Assembly (NCBI GenBank): GCA_038521345.1
Contig: JBCBKU010000002.1
Span: 186,001 to 250,000, forward strand
Direction: 5' to 3'
DNA length: 64,000 nt
Origin: JBCBKU01 sp038521345
GTDB lineage: Bacteria > Pseudomonadota > Alphaproteobacteria > Rhodobacterales > Rhodobacteraceae
Below the pieces are notes generated by a model, which saw nothing but the letters and a program-made list of their open reading frames with translations, ran no database searches and had not been told where the DNA came from. Position numbers and translations under genes: made by a program. Positions 1 to 8,082 of this stretch are shown here, in pieces. Each line of letters opens with the position of its first letter. Position 1 is the stretch's first letter.

Positions 1-318
1 GATACGCCCCAGAAGCAAAAGCCAGATCGTACCCGCCACTGCCATGACCAGATAGTCGATGGACATCACTGCGATCGAGATCAAGATTACCGGGCGCCGT
101 CCGTATCGATCCGAAAGATTGCCGAGCGTGGGCGAGAACAGGAATTGCATGACCGCGAACGACGTGGTGAGCACGCCGCCCCAGAGCGCGGCGTTGGCAA
201 GCGTGTCGCCGGTCACTTCCTGGATAAGATCCGGCATCACCGGAAGGATGAGGCCGATCCCCATCGCGTCGATGACGATCGTAATCAGAACGAAGGTAAG
301 CGCTGCCCGGGTCTTCAT
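1..318 (-). CDS. MFS transporter, TetA-like drug exporter (N-terminal part only)
   Basis: The first 106 codons of a major facilitator superfamily protein, cut by the window edge. The start is the ATG at 318-316; the ATG at 330 runs into a stop after three codons. The first helix contains an acidic residue and a GIGLILPVMPDL segment typical of TetA/Bcr-type exporters. The loop between helices 2 and 3 carries GNLSDRYGRRPV, the MFS motif A. By family it would be an inner-membrane proton-coupled exporter. The substrate cannot be inferred and the C-terminal half is not visible. Confidence 0.85.
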   Translation of the reverse strand, partial: MKTRAALTFVLITIVIDAMGIGLILPVMPDLIQEVTGDTLANAALWGGVLTTSFAVMQFLFSPTLGNLSDRYGRRPVILISIAVMSIDYLVMAVAGTIWLLLLGRI

Positions 319-381
319 GAGAGTCCCATGGACCCTCACCACCCAAAAGTAAACCGCTCAGTTCAGAGTGTCTCGTCTGGC

Positions 382-1587
382 CTAGCGCCGCTTCGGTTCG
401 GGGCCAAGCCGGATATGGGCCATGATCTGTCCGTGATCGGAGGCGAGTTTGTTGTAAGGCGCCTCGGGATGGGACCCGTCGGTCAGATGGTCGTTAAAAA
501 CGCTGAAGTACTCCATCTCTCCCAGTTGCCCGTCGTAATCCGGGTGAAAGTGCCGGGACAGATAGATCTGGTCGATGGATTCGAAGACGCCGCCAAACGA
601 CGCGGTGTAGACCATGTCGCGCAGGGATCGGCGAATAAAGAGCTTCTCCGCCGAATGGAGCCGGACGCGTTCCACGGCCTCGGTAATGGCAGTGTTCTCG
701 TCGGCGCTGTAACGGTCTGACGGGTGCTCAGCATCATGGCGTCGCATCCATGAATAGTTTCGGAACGGCCGTTCACCTGAGATGATTTCAGAGGAAACGG
801 CATTTTCGCCATCGTTGAAGTCGCCGAGAACGATAACGGGCCGGTCGGCTTCAAGTTCCCGAAGGATCAGACCGCGCAGCACATGCGCCTCGGCCATACG
901 GCGTAACCCGGCCCGCAGAGCCCCCATGGCCCGCCCGGCCGGATCATAGTTGGTGAGATCGGCTTCAGGCGCGAAGGGCGCAGCATCCTCGCGTGGGTAT
1001 TCACCCAGCTTCGACTTCAGGTGGCAATTGAAGACCGTGACTACCGTATCGCCCACGGGCACACGCACTTTCAGGATGGGGCGCGACACGCGATCAAGGG
1101 TGAAGTGCCCCGCGTCGCCACCGCCAAGCGCCGAGAACGCGATTTCGACTGGCGGCAGAAGCTCTTGGTGGATCTCTGGTTCGCCGACAAATCCCAGACG
1201 TGAAAGGACGGCGAGGCCCGGGCGACGCTGACCTGGGGGCCCATCTGACAGGTTGGGTGCAAAGGCCAGGCTGGCCTCTGCGTAGGGCGTGTACGCCAGT
1301 TTCTCGAAGATGGCCTTCTTGGCGTAGCGTTTCGAACTGTCCGGAACTGCGACCTCGTTCGACGCTACACCGCGAATGTCTGCCTCGGCGATCACCCGGG
1401 CGAGCGCCTCTTCCTCGAAAATCTCCTGAAACCCGACAATGTCGGCATCCATGGTCAGGATCTGATCTGCCAGCCAATCGGCTTTCCACGCGTATTCTTC
1501 GGGTGTGTACTTCTCGAACCGGTAGTACTCCTGCTCGGGCCCGATCAAGTTTTTTACGTTGAAGCTGGCGATGGTGAACCGGGTCAT
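382..1587 (-). CDS. Endonuclease/exonuclease/phosphatase family protein
   Basis: 401 aa with the usual landmarks of the EEP fold: ASFNVKN at the N-terminus, GFQEIF (metal-binding Glu), an HLKSK strand, GDFNDGEN in the middle and SDHGQI near the C-terminus (catalytic Asp-His). These residues bind a divalent metal for phosphodiester or phosphomonoester cleavage in DNase I, sphingomyelinase and inositol-phosphatase relatives. There is no signal peptide, so a cytoplasmic enzyme is likely. Its start overlaps the stop of the upstream dehydratase gene by four bases, so it is the last gene of a tightly packed minus-strand operon. The substrate is unknown. Confidence 0.85.
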   Translation of the reverse strand: MTRFTIASFNVKNLIGPEQEYYRFEKYTPEEYAWKADWLADQILTMDADIVGFQEIFEEEALARVIAEADIRGVASNEVAVPDSSKRYAKKAIFEKLAYTPYAEASLAFAPNLSDGPPGQRRPGLAVLSRLGFVGEPEIHQELLPPVEIAFSALGGGDAGHFTLDRVSRPILKVRVPVGDTVVTVFNCHLKSKLGEYPREDAAPFAPEADLTNYDPAGRAMGALRAGLRRMAEAHVLRGLILRELEADRPVIVLGDFNDGENAVSSEIISGERPFRNYSWMRRHDAEHPSDRYSADENTAITEAVERVRLHSAEKLFIRRSLRDMVYTASFGGVFESIDQIYLSRHFHPDYDGQLGEMEYFSVFNDHLTDGSHPEAPYNKLASDHGQIMAHIRLGPEPKRR

Positions 1588-2567
1588 ACCAGAGCCTCCG
1601 CACGGTCGAGGGCGGCACGATACACGGCCGGATCGACATTGCCGCCAGTCGCCACCGCAATCACGGTGTCTCCGGTGACCGTCTCCGGGTGGTAAAGCGC
1701 GGCGGCGAGGCCGACGGCGCCGCCGGGCTCAAGAACAAGGTTGAGGTGGTGGAACGCAGCCGCCATGGCACGCAGAGCGTCGTCGTCGGATACAACGACG
1801 CCCGGTCCGCTGTGGGAGTGCAGGATTGGGAAGGTGAGCTTGCCGGGTGCCGGTGTCAGGATCGCGTCACATATCGATCCCGACAAGGATGGGTTGGTCT
1901 CGAGCTGGCCCGAGATCAGCGATCGGGCCACGTCATCGAACCCGTCCGGCTCAACCGGACGCACGCGGAGGCCCGGCGCACCCGCGGCGAGGGCAGCCGC
2001 TATCCCGGCAGAAAGGCCGCCACCGCCACAACACACGCACACCTCGGCGGCCTCGATTCCGGCGCGCTTTGCCTGTTCAATGATCTCAAGCCCCACAGTC
2101 CCCTGTCCAGCGATCACTTCGGGTTCGTCATAGGGCCGTACGAATGTCAGTCCCCGGTCCGCCTGGATCGCGGCGCCAAGGTCCTCCCGGCTTTCACCGG
2201 CATCTCGATCATAATCGACAATCTCGGCACCATAGGCCTTGGTGTTGGCACGTTTGATGGCGGGTGCGTCCTTTGGCATCACGATCGTTGCCGGCGCGCC
2301 ATGATCGCGGGCGGCAAGCGCGACGCCCTGGGCATGGTTGCCGGATGAGTACGAGATCACGCCCCTAGTACGAGCGGCCGTATCAAGGGCCGAGATCGCC
2401 GCGAAGGCGCCCCGATACTTGAAGGATCCGGTCTTCTGCAGCGCCTCGGCCTTGACGAACACCCTGCGCCCAGCGAGTTCGTCGAGACGGGGCGAGGACA
2501 AGAAGGGCGTCACGCGCGCATGGCCTTTCAGGCGGTCCCTTGCGGCGCGGATCATGTCGATGTTCAT
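1584..2567 (-). CDS. Threonine/serine dehydratase-like PLP enzyme
   Basis: 327 aa, fold-type II PLP enzyme. The PLP lysine lies in KTGSFKYRGA (about residue 50), followed by SSGNHAQGVA, the substrate-binding loop of threonine dehydratases. The glycine-rich phosphate cradle is CCGGGGLSAG and the C-terminal serine-type contact is in VATGGN. The protein is about the length of catabolic threonine dehydratase, serine racemase or hydroxyaspartate dehydratase and lacks the regulatory ACT-like domain of biosynthetic IlvA. It probably deaminates a hydroxy-amino acid to an oxo-acid. It overlaps both neighbours by four bases, which suggests translational coupling with the hydrolase upstream. Confidence 0.85.
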   Translation of the reverse strand: MNIDMIRAARDRLKGHARVTPFLSSPRLDELAGRRVFVKAEALQKTGSFKYRGAFAAISALDTAARTRGVISYSSGNHAQGVALAARDHGAPATIVMPKDAPAIKRANTKAYGAEIVDYDRDAGESREDLGAAIQADRGLTFVRPYDEPEVIAGQGTVGLEIIEQAKRAGIEAAEVCVCCGGGGLSAGIAAALAAGAPGLRVRPVEPDGFDDVARSLISGQLETNPSLSGSICDAILTPAPGKLTFPILHSHSGPGVVVSDDDALRAMAAAFHHLNLVLEPGGAVGLAAALYHPETVTGDTVIAVATGGNVDPAVYRAALDRAEALV

Positions 2568-3385
2568 AGGGCGTCAATCCAAGATGTGAGTGCGGCGAGC
2601 GCTTCGGGTTCGTCCAGAAACGGAACGTGACCTCGGTCGGGTACGTCGGCATAAATCATGTCCGGGCGCCTTCGGCGCATCTCGGCCGCGGTCTCAGCGC
2701 CTAGCAGGTTGGAATTGGCGCCGCGGATCAGGGCGGTGGGAAGCCCCTCCAGCGCATCGAACATTGGCCAGAGATCCGGCGCCGGTTGTGTCGCGCCGGA
2801 CGAGAAGATCTCGCTTAGGCGCGGATCGTATTGCAGGTCGAGACCTTCTGCCGTTTCGACGTATAGCCGGGAGACCTCTTCGGCCCAGCGGCCTTCTGAC
2901 ACGTTCTCAAATCCGCTCACTGACCGGGCCCGCGCGCGCGCAGCCTCGGCAAGAGTCCGTTCCTCCGGGCGGCGCCCGATATAGGTCTGGATGTGCGCCA
3001 GGCCGACAGGATCGATTTCCGGCCCGATGTCGTTCAATGCAACGCCCGTCAGACGATCTTTGGCGACAAGAGCAAGGACGAAGGCGATCAACCCTCCACG
3101 CGATGTGCCAAGAACAGCTGTCTTCGGTAGGCCGAGATGGTCAATCAGTGCCAGCGCGTCCGTCGCTTCGGTTTGGATTGTATAGGTCGCAGGATCTGCC
3201 CACGCCGATCGCCCTCGGCCGCGATAGTCCATTCGGATCAACCGGCACGGTGGCAGGTGCGGGGCCACAAAGTCAAAGTCTGCTGCGGTTCGGGTAAGCC
3301 CGGCAAGCGCCAGGATCGGCGGACCCTCTCCGCCGGGATCGTCAAAAACGAGCGACGTGCCGTCTGGCGCAGTGAAAACAGGCAT
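2564..3385 (-). CDS. Alpha/beta hydrolase
   Basis: 273 aa single-domain alpha/beta hydrolase. The nucleophile elbow is LGTSRGG (Ser at about residue 96), preceded by the oxyanion-region sequence LALAGLTRTAADFD and the conserved DYRGRGRSAW. The acid is likely in the region before PDRGHVPFLDEP, whose His completes the triad. It starts one base into the stop of the HAD gene upstream and its own stop overlaps the dehydratase start by four bases. Such proteins act as esterases, lactonases or dehalogenases; next to a haloacid dehalogenase-like gene, a small catabolic unit is possible but not shown. Confidence 0.85.
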   Translation of the reverse strand: MPVFTAPDGTSLVFDDPGGEGPPILALAGLTRTAADFDFVAPHLPPCRLIRMDYRGRGRSAWADPATYTIQTEATDALALIDHLGLPKTAVLGTSRGGLIAFVLALVAKDRLTGVALNDIGPEIDPVGLAHIQTYIGRRPEERTLAEAARARARSVSGFENVSEGRWAEEVSRLYVETAEGLDLQYDPRLSEIFSSGATQPAPDLWPMFDALEGLPTALIRGANSNLLGAETAAEMRRRRPDMIYADVPDRGHVPFLDEPEALAALTSWIDAL

Positions 3386-4071
3386 CAGAGGCGGTCCACA
3401 AGTGCCGGGATCTTGGTCAGATCCGCAAGCATATGATCCGAGGGCGCTGGCAAGCGCTCCGCCGGAGCCCCGGCGCGATTGACCCAGACAGTCACAAACC
3501 CGTAGCGGGCGGCCGATGCGGCGTCCCAGCCATTGGAAGAAGCGAACAGCACTTCACCCCGATCGGTGCCAAGATGCCGACCGACCAAATCGTAGACCGA
3601 CGGGTCCGGCTTGAAGACGCCCACCTCTTCGACCGACAGGACAGCATCCAGTTGGGCACCGATCCCGGCCGACGCGATCGCGTCCTCGAGCATTCCGGGG
3701 GATCCGTTTGACAGGATCGCAGTGCGCCGCCCATCGGCCTTTAGGCGCGCAAGCATTTCCGGGACCTCGGGATAGGCCTCGAGTTCGCGGTATAGAGCAA
3801 GCAACCGGTCCCGAAGTGCGGGATCGTTCAGACCTTCAGCCTCCATTGCCCAGTCGAGCCCGTCCTTGGTGACCTCCCAGAAATCGGTGTGATCGCCCCG
3901 GACCGCGCGCAGCCACGTGTATTCAAGCTGCTTTTGCCTCCAATGCGCCGCGAGCCGGGGCCAGGCATCGGCAAGCGCGGGAAAGTCGGGTTCTGCACTG
4001 GCCGCACGTGCGGCCGCGGCCACATCGAAAAGCGTGCCATAGGCATCGAAGACGCAAGCTTGGATCGGCAT
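3385..4071 (-). CDS. Haloacid dehalogenase type II (L-2-haloacid dehalogenase-like)
   Basis: 228 aa, the family's usual length. The N-terminal FDAYGTLFD holds the nucleophilic Asp. SNGSPGML carries motif II Ser/Asn, KPDPSVYDL motif III Lys, and SSNGWDAASA the motif IV region characteristic of type II dehalogenases, where an SSN-W-D pattern replaces the DD of phosphatases. Members convert L-2-haloacids to D-2-hydroxyacids with inversion; the gene name alone does not prove that substrate. It is the first gene of the minus-strand four-gene operon ending at 382. Confidence 0.85.
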   Translation of the reverse strand: MPIQACVFDAYGTLFDVAAAARAASAEPDFPALADAWPRLAAHWRQKQLEYTWLRAVRGDHTDFWEVTKDGLDWAMEAEGLNDPALRDRLLALYRELEAYPEVPEMLARLKADGRRTAILSNGSPGMLEDAIASAGIGAQLDAVLSVEEVGVFKPDPSVYDLVGRHLGTDRGEVLFASSNGWDAASAARYGFVTVWVNRAGAPAERLPAPSDHMLADLTKIPALVDRL

Positions 4072-4167
4072 GGTGCCTCCTTCGCCGGGGACCCTGCCAT
4101 GGGGCGGCGGCGGAAGAAACCCTTGCCGGGCGGTTACGGCTAGAAGCAGGTACAGAAGGCTGCCGGC

Positions 4168-4191
4168 GGCTGGCGGTGGGATCCGCCAGCC
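4168..4191 (-). terminator. Hairpin downstream of fabI
   Basis: A 9-bp perfect inverted repeat (arms 4168-4176 and 4183-4191, 6-base loop) starts 8 bases after the fabI stop. There is no T-run on either side, so it would be a weak intrinsic terminator or an mRNA 3'-end stabiliser. Similar GC-rich T-less hairpins follow other genes in this window. Confidence 0.4.
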
Positions 4192-4198
4192 ACGAAGG

Positions 4199-4993
4199 TC
4201 ACATGTTTTCGGGGCGCGGCATGCCCATCACGTGGAACCCTCCATCGACCATGACGATCTGGCCCGTCGTCGATGCAGATTGCCTTGAGGCCAGGTACAC
4301 TGCTGTCCCGCCGATGGCCTCGAGCGAAGCATTTGCGCCCAGAGGCGCGTTCGTCTCGGCGTGTTTGTAGGTGCGACGTGCAGCGCCGATCGCCGAGCCG
4401 GCAAGCGTTTTCATAGGGCCCGGACTGATTGCGTTCACCCGAATTCCGTCGCGGCCGAGATCGGCTGCAAGGTAACGGACCGCGGTTTCAAGGCCCGCTT
4501 TGGCCACACCCATCACGTTGTAGCACGGGAAGACGCGTGACGCGCCTTCGAATGTCAGCGTCATCACCGAGCCGCCGTCCGGCATCAACTCGGCCGCCCG
4601 CCGTGCGCAATCCATGAAGGAAAAACAAGAGATCTCCATGGCTTTCAGGAAATTCTCGCGGCTCGTGTCACGAAAGCGGAAGTCGGCCGCAAGCTCGGAC
4701 TTGTCCGCAAACGCGATCGCGTGGACGACAATGTCGAGATGCCCCCACTCGGAGGCGAGTTGGGCAAACCCCCGATCCATCGACGCGGTGTCGGTCACGT
4801 CCACGTCCATAAGGCAGGTTGAGCCGACTTCGGCGGCCAGGGGCTCGACCCGTTTGCCGAATGCCTCACCCTGATAGCTGAAGGCCAGCTCTGCCCCCTC
4901 GTCGTGCAGCGCCTTGGCGATCCCCCACGCGATGGATCGCTCGTTGGCCACGCCCATCACAAGAGCGCGCTTCCCATCCAGTAGTCCCGGCAT
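4199..4993 (-). CDS. fabI: Enoyl-ACP reductase (NADH) FabI
   Basis: 264 aa. It catalyses the last step of each fatty-acid elongation cycle, reducing trans-2-enoyl-ACP with NADH. The N-terminus KRALVMGVANERSIAWGIA is the atypical FabI nucleotide-binding loop. The catalytic Tyr and Lys are in CYNVMGVAKAG (Y-x6-K), and the substrate-loop residues SPGPMKTLAGS follow. The ATG at 4993 overlaps the fabB stop by one base (TGATG). A TTG three bases upstream is possible but less likely. It is the last gene of a fabA-fabB-fabI operon. FabI is the triclosan target. Confidence 0.96.
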   Translation of the reverse strand: MPGLLDGKRALVMGVANERSIAWGIAKALHDEGAELAFSYQGEAFGKRVEPLAAEVGSTCLMDVDVTDTASMDRGFAQLASEWGHLDIVVHAIAFADKSELAADFRFRDTSRENFLKAMEISCFSFMDCARRAAELMPDGGSVMTLTFEGASRVFPCYNVMGVAKAGLETAVRYLAADLGRDGIRVNAISPGPMKTLAGSAIGAARRTYKHAETNAPLGANASLEAIGGTAVYLASRQSASTTGQIVMVDGGFHVMGMPRPENM

Positions 4994-6213
4994 CAATCGT
5001 GGACCTTTGACAGCACCAGCGTCGCGTTCGTTCCTCCGAACCCGAAGGAGTTGGACAGGACAGTGTCCAGTGCGGCCTCACGGGTCTCGGTCACCACCTC
5101 TTCCGGGCGCAGCGCGGGGTCGAGCTCGTTTACGTTGATCGAGGGCGCGATGAATCCTTCTTCCATCATAAGGATGGAATAGATCGTCTCATGTACGCCG
5201 GCGGCACCCAAGGCATGGCCCGTCATCGACTTCGTTGCCGAAACCGGCGGGTGATCTTCGCCAAAGACCGCGCGGATCGCTTCCATCTCGGTCACATCGC
5301 CCACGGGCGTCGATGTGCCATGGGCATTGATGTAATCGACCTTGCGGTCGCCGAGGGTGGCGATCGCCAGCTCCATCGATCGTTGACCCCCTTCGCCGGA
5401 CGGCGCGACCATGTCGTAACCATCGGAGGTAGCGCCATAGCCAGTGATTTCGGCGTAGATCTTCGCGCCGCGCGCCTTCGCGCGTTCATATTCCTCAAGA
5501 ACAACCATGCCGCCCCCGCCCCCGATCACAAAGCCGTCCCGGGTTGCATCATAGGCACGCGCCGCGGTCGTTGGGGTGTCGTTGTACTTCGAACTCATGG
5601 CGCCCATCGCGTCAAACAGGCAGGACAGCGTCCAGTCCACTTCTTCTCCGCCGCCGGCGAAGATGACGTCCTGCTTGCCCATTTGGATCAGTTCCGCGCC
5701 GTTGCCGATGCAATGCAGGGTGGTCGAACAGGCGGAGGTGATGGAGTAGTTGACGCCCTTGATTTTGAACGGGGTGGCCAGACAGGCCGATACGGTCGAC
5801 GACATGCAACGCGTGACCATGAACGGGCCCATACGCTTCGGCGCCTTTTTCGTCTTTACGGTTTCGAAGGCGGTAAAGAAGTTCGAGGTCGACGGACCGC
5901 CGGATCCGGCAACAAGACCCGTCTTAACATTCGATACATCCGTCTCTTCAAGCCCAGCATCGGCAATGGCCTGTTCCATTGCGAGATAAGCATAGGCCGA
6001 GGTCGGCCCCATGAAACGCATCTGGCGTTTGTCGATATGGTCTTCGAGAACGATGTCGGGCTTGCCGTGAACCTGACAGCGAAATCCGTTCTCTGCATAA
6101 TCCTCGGCAAAGGTAATGCCGGAGCGTCCGGCGCGCAGGCTTGCCGCAACTTCGGCAGGGTTGTTGCCGATCGGAGCGACGATCCCGATCCCAGTGATCA
6201 CGACGCGGCGCAT
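4993..6213 (-). CDS. fabB: Beta-ketoacyl-ACP synthase I FabB
   Basis: 406 aa thiolase-fold condensing enzyme. The active-site Cys lies in TSACSTTLHC (about residue 160), the first catalytic His in NAHGTSTPVGD and the second in KSMTGHALGAAG. The C-terminal SNSFGFGGTNATLV loop is conserved. Directly after fabA, this is FabB (KAS I), which elongates the cis-3-decenoyl intermediate in anaerobic-type unsaturated fatty acid synthesis, rather than FabF. It follows fabA by 19 bases and overlaps fabI by one base. Confidence 0.96.
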   Translation of the reverse strand: MRRVVITGIGIVAPIGNNPAEVAASLRAGRSGITFAEDYAENGFRCQVHGKPDIVLEDHIDKRQMRFMGPTSAYAYLAMEQAIADAGLEETDVSNVKTGLVAGSGGPSTSNFFTAFETVKTKKAPKRMGPFMVTRCMSSTVSACLATPFKIKGVNYSITSACSTTLHCIGNGAELIQMGKQDVIFAGGGEEVDWTLSCLFDAMGAMSSKYNDTPTTAARAYDATRDGFVIGGGGGMVVLEEYERAKARGAKIYAEITGYGATSDGYDMVAPSGEGGQRSMELAIATLGDRKVDYINAHGTSTPVGDVTEMEAIRAVFGEDHPPVSATKSMTGHALGAAGVHETIYSILMMEEGFIAPSINVNELDPALRPEEVVTETREAALDTVLSNSFGFGGTNATLVLSKVHD

Positions 6214-6232
6214 GGCCCTCTCCTCTGGTCCG

Positions 6233-6742
6233 TCAGGCGGCGACGGCCAGCCCGACCTTCATGTCCTTGACTTCGCAAACGGTTTCCCCGTCCGCTTCAA
6301 CCCGACCGTCGGCGACGCCCATCTTCAGGCGGCGGTCGATTACCCGCGTGAAGTTCACCATGTACCGCACAAGCGTCCGGTCCGGACGGATCATACCGGA
6401 AAGTTTCACTTCGCCCACGCCAAGCGCAAACCCTTGGCCTTGCCAGCCGCGCCACCCGAGATTGAAGCCGGTCAACTGCCAGAGCGCGTCGAGCATCAGG
6501 CACCCCGGCATCACCTCGTTGCCCGGAAAGTGGCAGGGGAAAAACCAAAGATCGGGCTGAATATCAAGTTCGGCCTCGATATGGCCCTTGCCATGGTCAC
6601 CGGCATCGCTGGAAACGTCGGTGATCCGATCCATCATCAGCATCGGCGGTTCCGGCAATTGAGCGTTGCCTGGTCCGAACAGCTCTCCGCGCGCGCATTT
6701 GAGCAGCGCGTCCTTGTCGAATTGTGATGGAAATCCGGCCAT
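6233..6742 (-). CDS. fabA: 3-hydroxydecanoyl-ACP dehydratase/isomerase FabA
   Basis: 169 aa, the family length. The hot-dog fold signature CHFPGNEVMPGCLMLDALWQ carries the catalytic His (in CHFPG) and Asp (in LDALWQ). FabA dehydrates 3-hydroxydecanoyl-ACP and isomerises trans-2 to cis-3-decenoyl-ACP, the branch point for unsaturated fatty acids. It is the first gene of the operon and is transcribed away from irr across a 181-bp region containing palindromes, so co-control with membrane or iron status is possible. Confidence 0.96.
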   Translation of the reverse strand: MAGFPSQFDKDALLKCARGELFGPGNAQLPEPPMLMMDRITDVSSDAGDHGKGHIEAELDIQPDLWFFPCHFPGNEVMPGCLMLDALWQLTGFNLGWRGWQGQGFALGVGEVKLSGMIRPDRTLVRYMVNFTRVIDRRLKMGVADGRVEADGETVCEVKDMKVGLAVAA

Positions 6743-6837
6743 CCGCCGCTGCCCCGTCCCGTCCTTGCCCGTTGGACGGCACGTCTAGCACCGCCCAAAC
6801 AGGACACGCAAGGGCACGCGGATCTTGGTGGGCTACG

Positions 6838-6854
6838 GCATGCCGGCGGCATGC
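6838..6854. promoter_or_regulatory. 17-bp palindrome in the fabA-irr intergenic region
   Basis: A perfect inverted repeat with 8-bp arms and a one-base centre (GCATGCCG, g, CGGCATGC). It lies between the fabA start (6742) and the putative irr promoter. The odd-length two-fold symmetry suggests an operator for a dimeric repressor. Which protein binds is unknown. Confidence 0.4.
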
Positions 6855-6867
6855 GACTGATTTTCGT

Positions 6868-6901
6868 TTGAAAAAGCGGCCCTGCGCCTCCTATATATAG
6901 G
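6868..6901 (+). promoter_or_regulatory. Putative irr promoter with 12-bp palindromic -10 region
   Basis: TTGAAA (6868-6873), an 18-base spacer, then TATATA (6892-6897) fit a housekeeping promoter for irr, whose ATG is at 6924. The -10 lies inside a perfect palindrome, CCTATATATAGG (6890-6901), which could also serve as a -10 on the minus strand toward fabA. TTTTC/GAAAA arms (6861-6874) overlap the -35. No classical ICE box is seen. Inferred from sequence only. Confidence 0.5.
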
Positions 6902-6923
6902 CGATGTAAATAGTGAGGCCGCA

Positions 6924-7343
6924 ATGGCGCCCGACGCGATCGAACGAGGAACCGAATGGCTCGGCACTGCTGGGCTCCGACCAACACGGCAGCGTGTGTC
7001 GCTGGCGGCGTTGCTCGTCGGCGATGGGCAGGATCGCCATGTCACGGCCGAGAGCTTGTACGAGGCAGCCGTCCGGGCAGACGAGAAAGTGTCGCTCGCA
7101 ACTGTGTACAATACCCTTCGGGCATTCTGTGACGCTGGTCTGATGCAGGAAGTGACCGTGGACGGGTCGCGCAGCTATTTCGACACGCGAACCGATGATC
7201 ACCCCCACTACTACTGGGAAGAGACCTCGGCGCTGACCGATGCACCGGCCGAGCAATTGAAGCTTGCTCGCGTTCCTACGCCGCCTGAGGGCACGGAAAT
7301 CGCCAAGATTGACGTTGTCATCCGTCTCCGCAAGAGCCGCTGA
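6924..7343 (+). CDS. irr: Iron response regulator Irr (Fur family)
   Basis: 139 aa Fur-superfamily regulator. The winged-helix recognition segment is LRPTRQRVSLAALL plus KVSLATVYNTLRAF. The dimerisation part follows with HPHYYWEE and then VDVVIRLRK, the end typical of Irr. In alphaproteobacteria Irr represses or activates iron and haem genes under low iron. The HPHYYWEE motif is at the position of the rhizobial HHH haem ligand cluster, and there is no N-terminal Cys-Pro haem motif, so a direct haem-degradation response is doubtful. Divergent from fabA, an arrangement typical of Rhodobacteraceae. Confidence 0.88.
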   Translation: MAPDAIERGTEWLGTAGLRPTRQRVSLAALLVGDGQDRHVTAESLYEAAVRADEKVSLATVYNTLRAFCDAGLMQEVTVDGSRSYFDTRTDDHPHYYWEETSALTDAPAEQLKLARVPTPPEGTEIAKIDVVIRLRKSR

Positions 7344-7355
7344 TCTGCAAGAGAC

Positions 7356-7958
7356 TTAACGCTGAAGCCGGGTGGCACGCGCGTTTCGCGCAGCTCGGGC
7401 ACGGGCCTTCATCTCAAGAACTTCTGTTCTGGGTTGCCAGTCGTATCGGATGTCTTCGATCGTACGGTCCCAGTGCAGCACGCCGCCATAGCGCCAGGGA
7501 TCCAGCACAATGCCATCGTACATGCCGTCGCCCGCACGGCTGACGATTGCCGTCGAATGGTCGATCCGGAATGGGTTGTCGGCGCTTGCGATGGCACGGT
7601 GCATCGCCAGCGTCTGAAACCCTTCGGCCTTCAGGCGCCGCTCCATATCCTCGGCCCAGTGCCAGCAAAGGCCGCGCGACTTGATCCCCATATTCACCTT
7701 GGTGTTGTGCACAAGCGGCGGATCGACGATCTCGTATTGGCGGGCAAGCTGGGCGGTATAGCTGTAGGCCAGATCGGCAGCGCGCGCGGCTTCTGCGGGA
7801 TCAATGCCAGGGCCGAGAGCAAGGATCTCGTCGGTCAGAGCCGCCGCCTGGGCACGCTGGGCAGGAAGTGAGTTGTCCGGAATGTCCGCCGCGCAAGCCG
7901 GAAGCAATACGAGGCCCGCTAAAAGTGCGCGGCGCGTGATCGGAGGAATGTCTGGCAT
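7356..7958 (-). CDS. Lipoprotein with possible transglutaminase-like Cys-His-Asp site
   Basis: 200 aa. The start is the ATG at 7958; a longer frame upstream lacks signal character. The N-terminus has a twin-arginine-like TRRALLAG followed by a hydrophobic stretch and lipobox LLPAC, so it is probably a lipoprotein. GLCWHWAEDM places a Cys in a helix start, RIDHSTAIV holds a His in a strand and VLDPWRYGG an Asp, the order seen in transglutaminase/papain-like folds. The assignment is by pattern only. It converges with irr, leaving 12 bases between the stops. Confidence 0.6.
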   Translation of the reverse strand: MPDIPPITRRALLAGLVLLPACAADIPDNSLPAQRAQAAALTDEILALGPGIDPAEAARAADLAYSYTAQLARQYEIVDPPLVHNTKVNMGIKSRGLCWHWAEDMERRLKAEGFQTLAMHRAIASADNPFRIDHSTAIVSRAGDGMYDGIVLDPWRYGGVLHWDRTIEDIRYDWQPRTEVLEMKARARAARNARATRLQR

Positions 7959-8082
7959 GCGGGCCCTGTGATCGTCTCTGTTTTTCAGCGTGCCTAGTGG
8001 GCGCGCCCGCTCCTGTCGAGAGGCTGCGAGGCCGCCCGCCAGACGGTGTTGCGCCCGGCCCTCCACGGTTTCGTGATGTGAC

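Noticed and set aside
5191..6270. 359-aa plus-strand open frame
   Set aside because: Lies fully antisense to fabB, low-complexity Arg/Gly/His composition; a GC-codon shadow.
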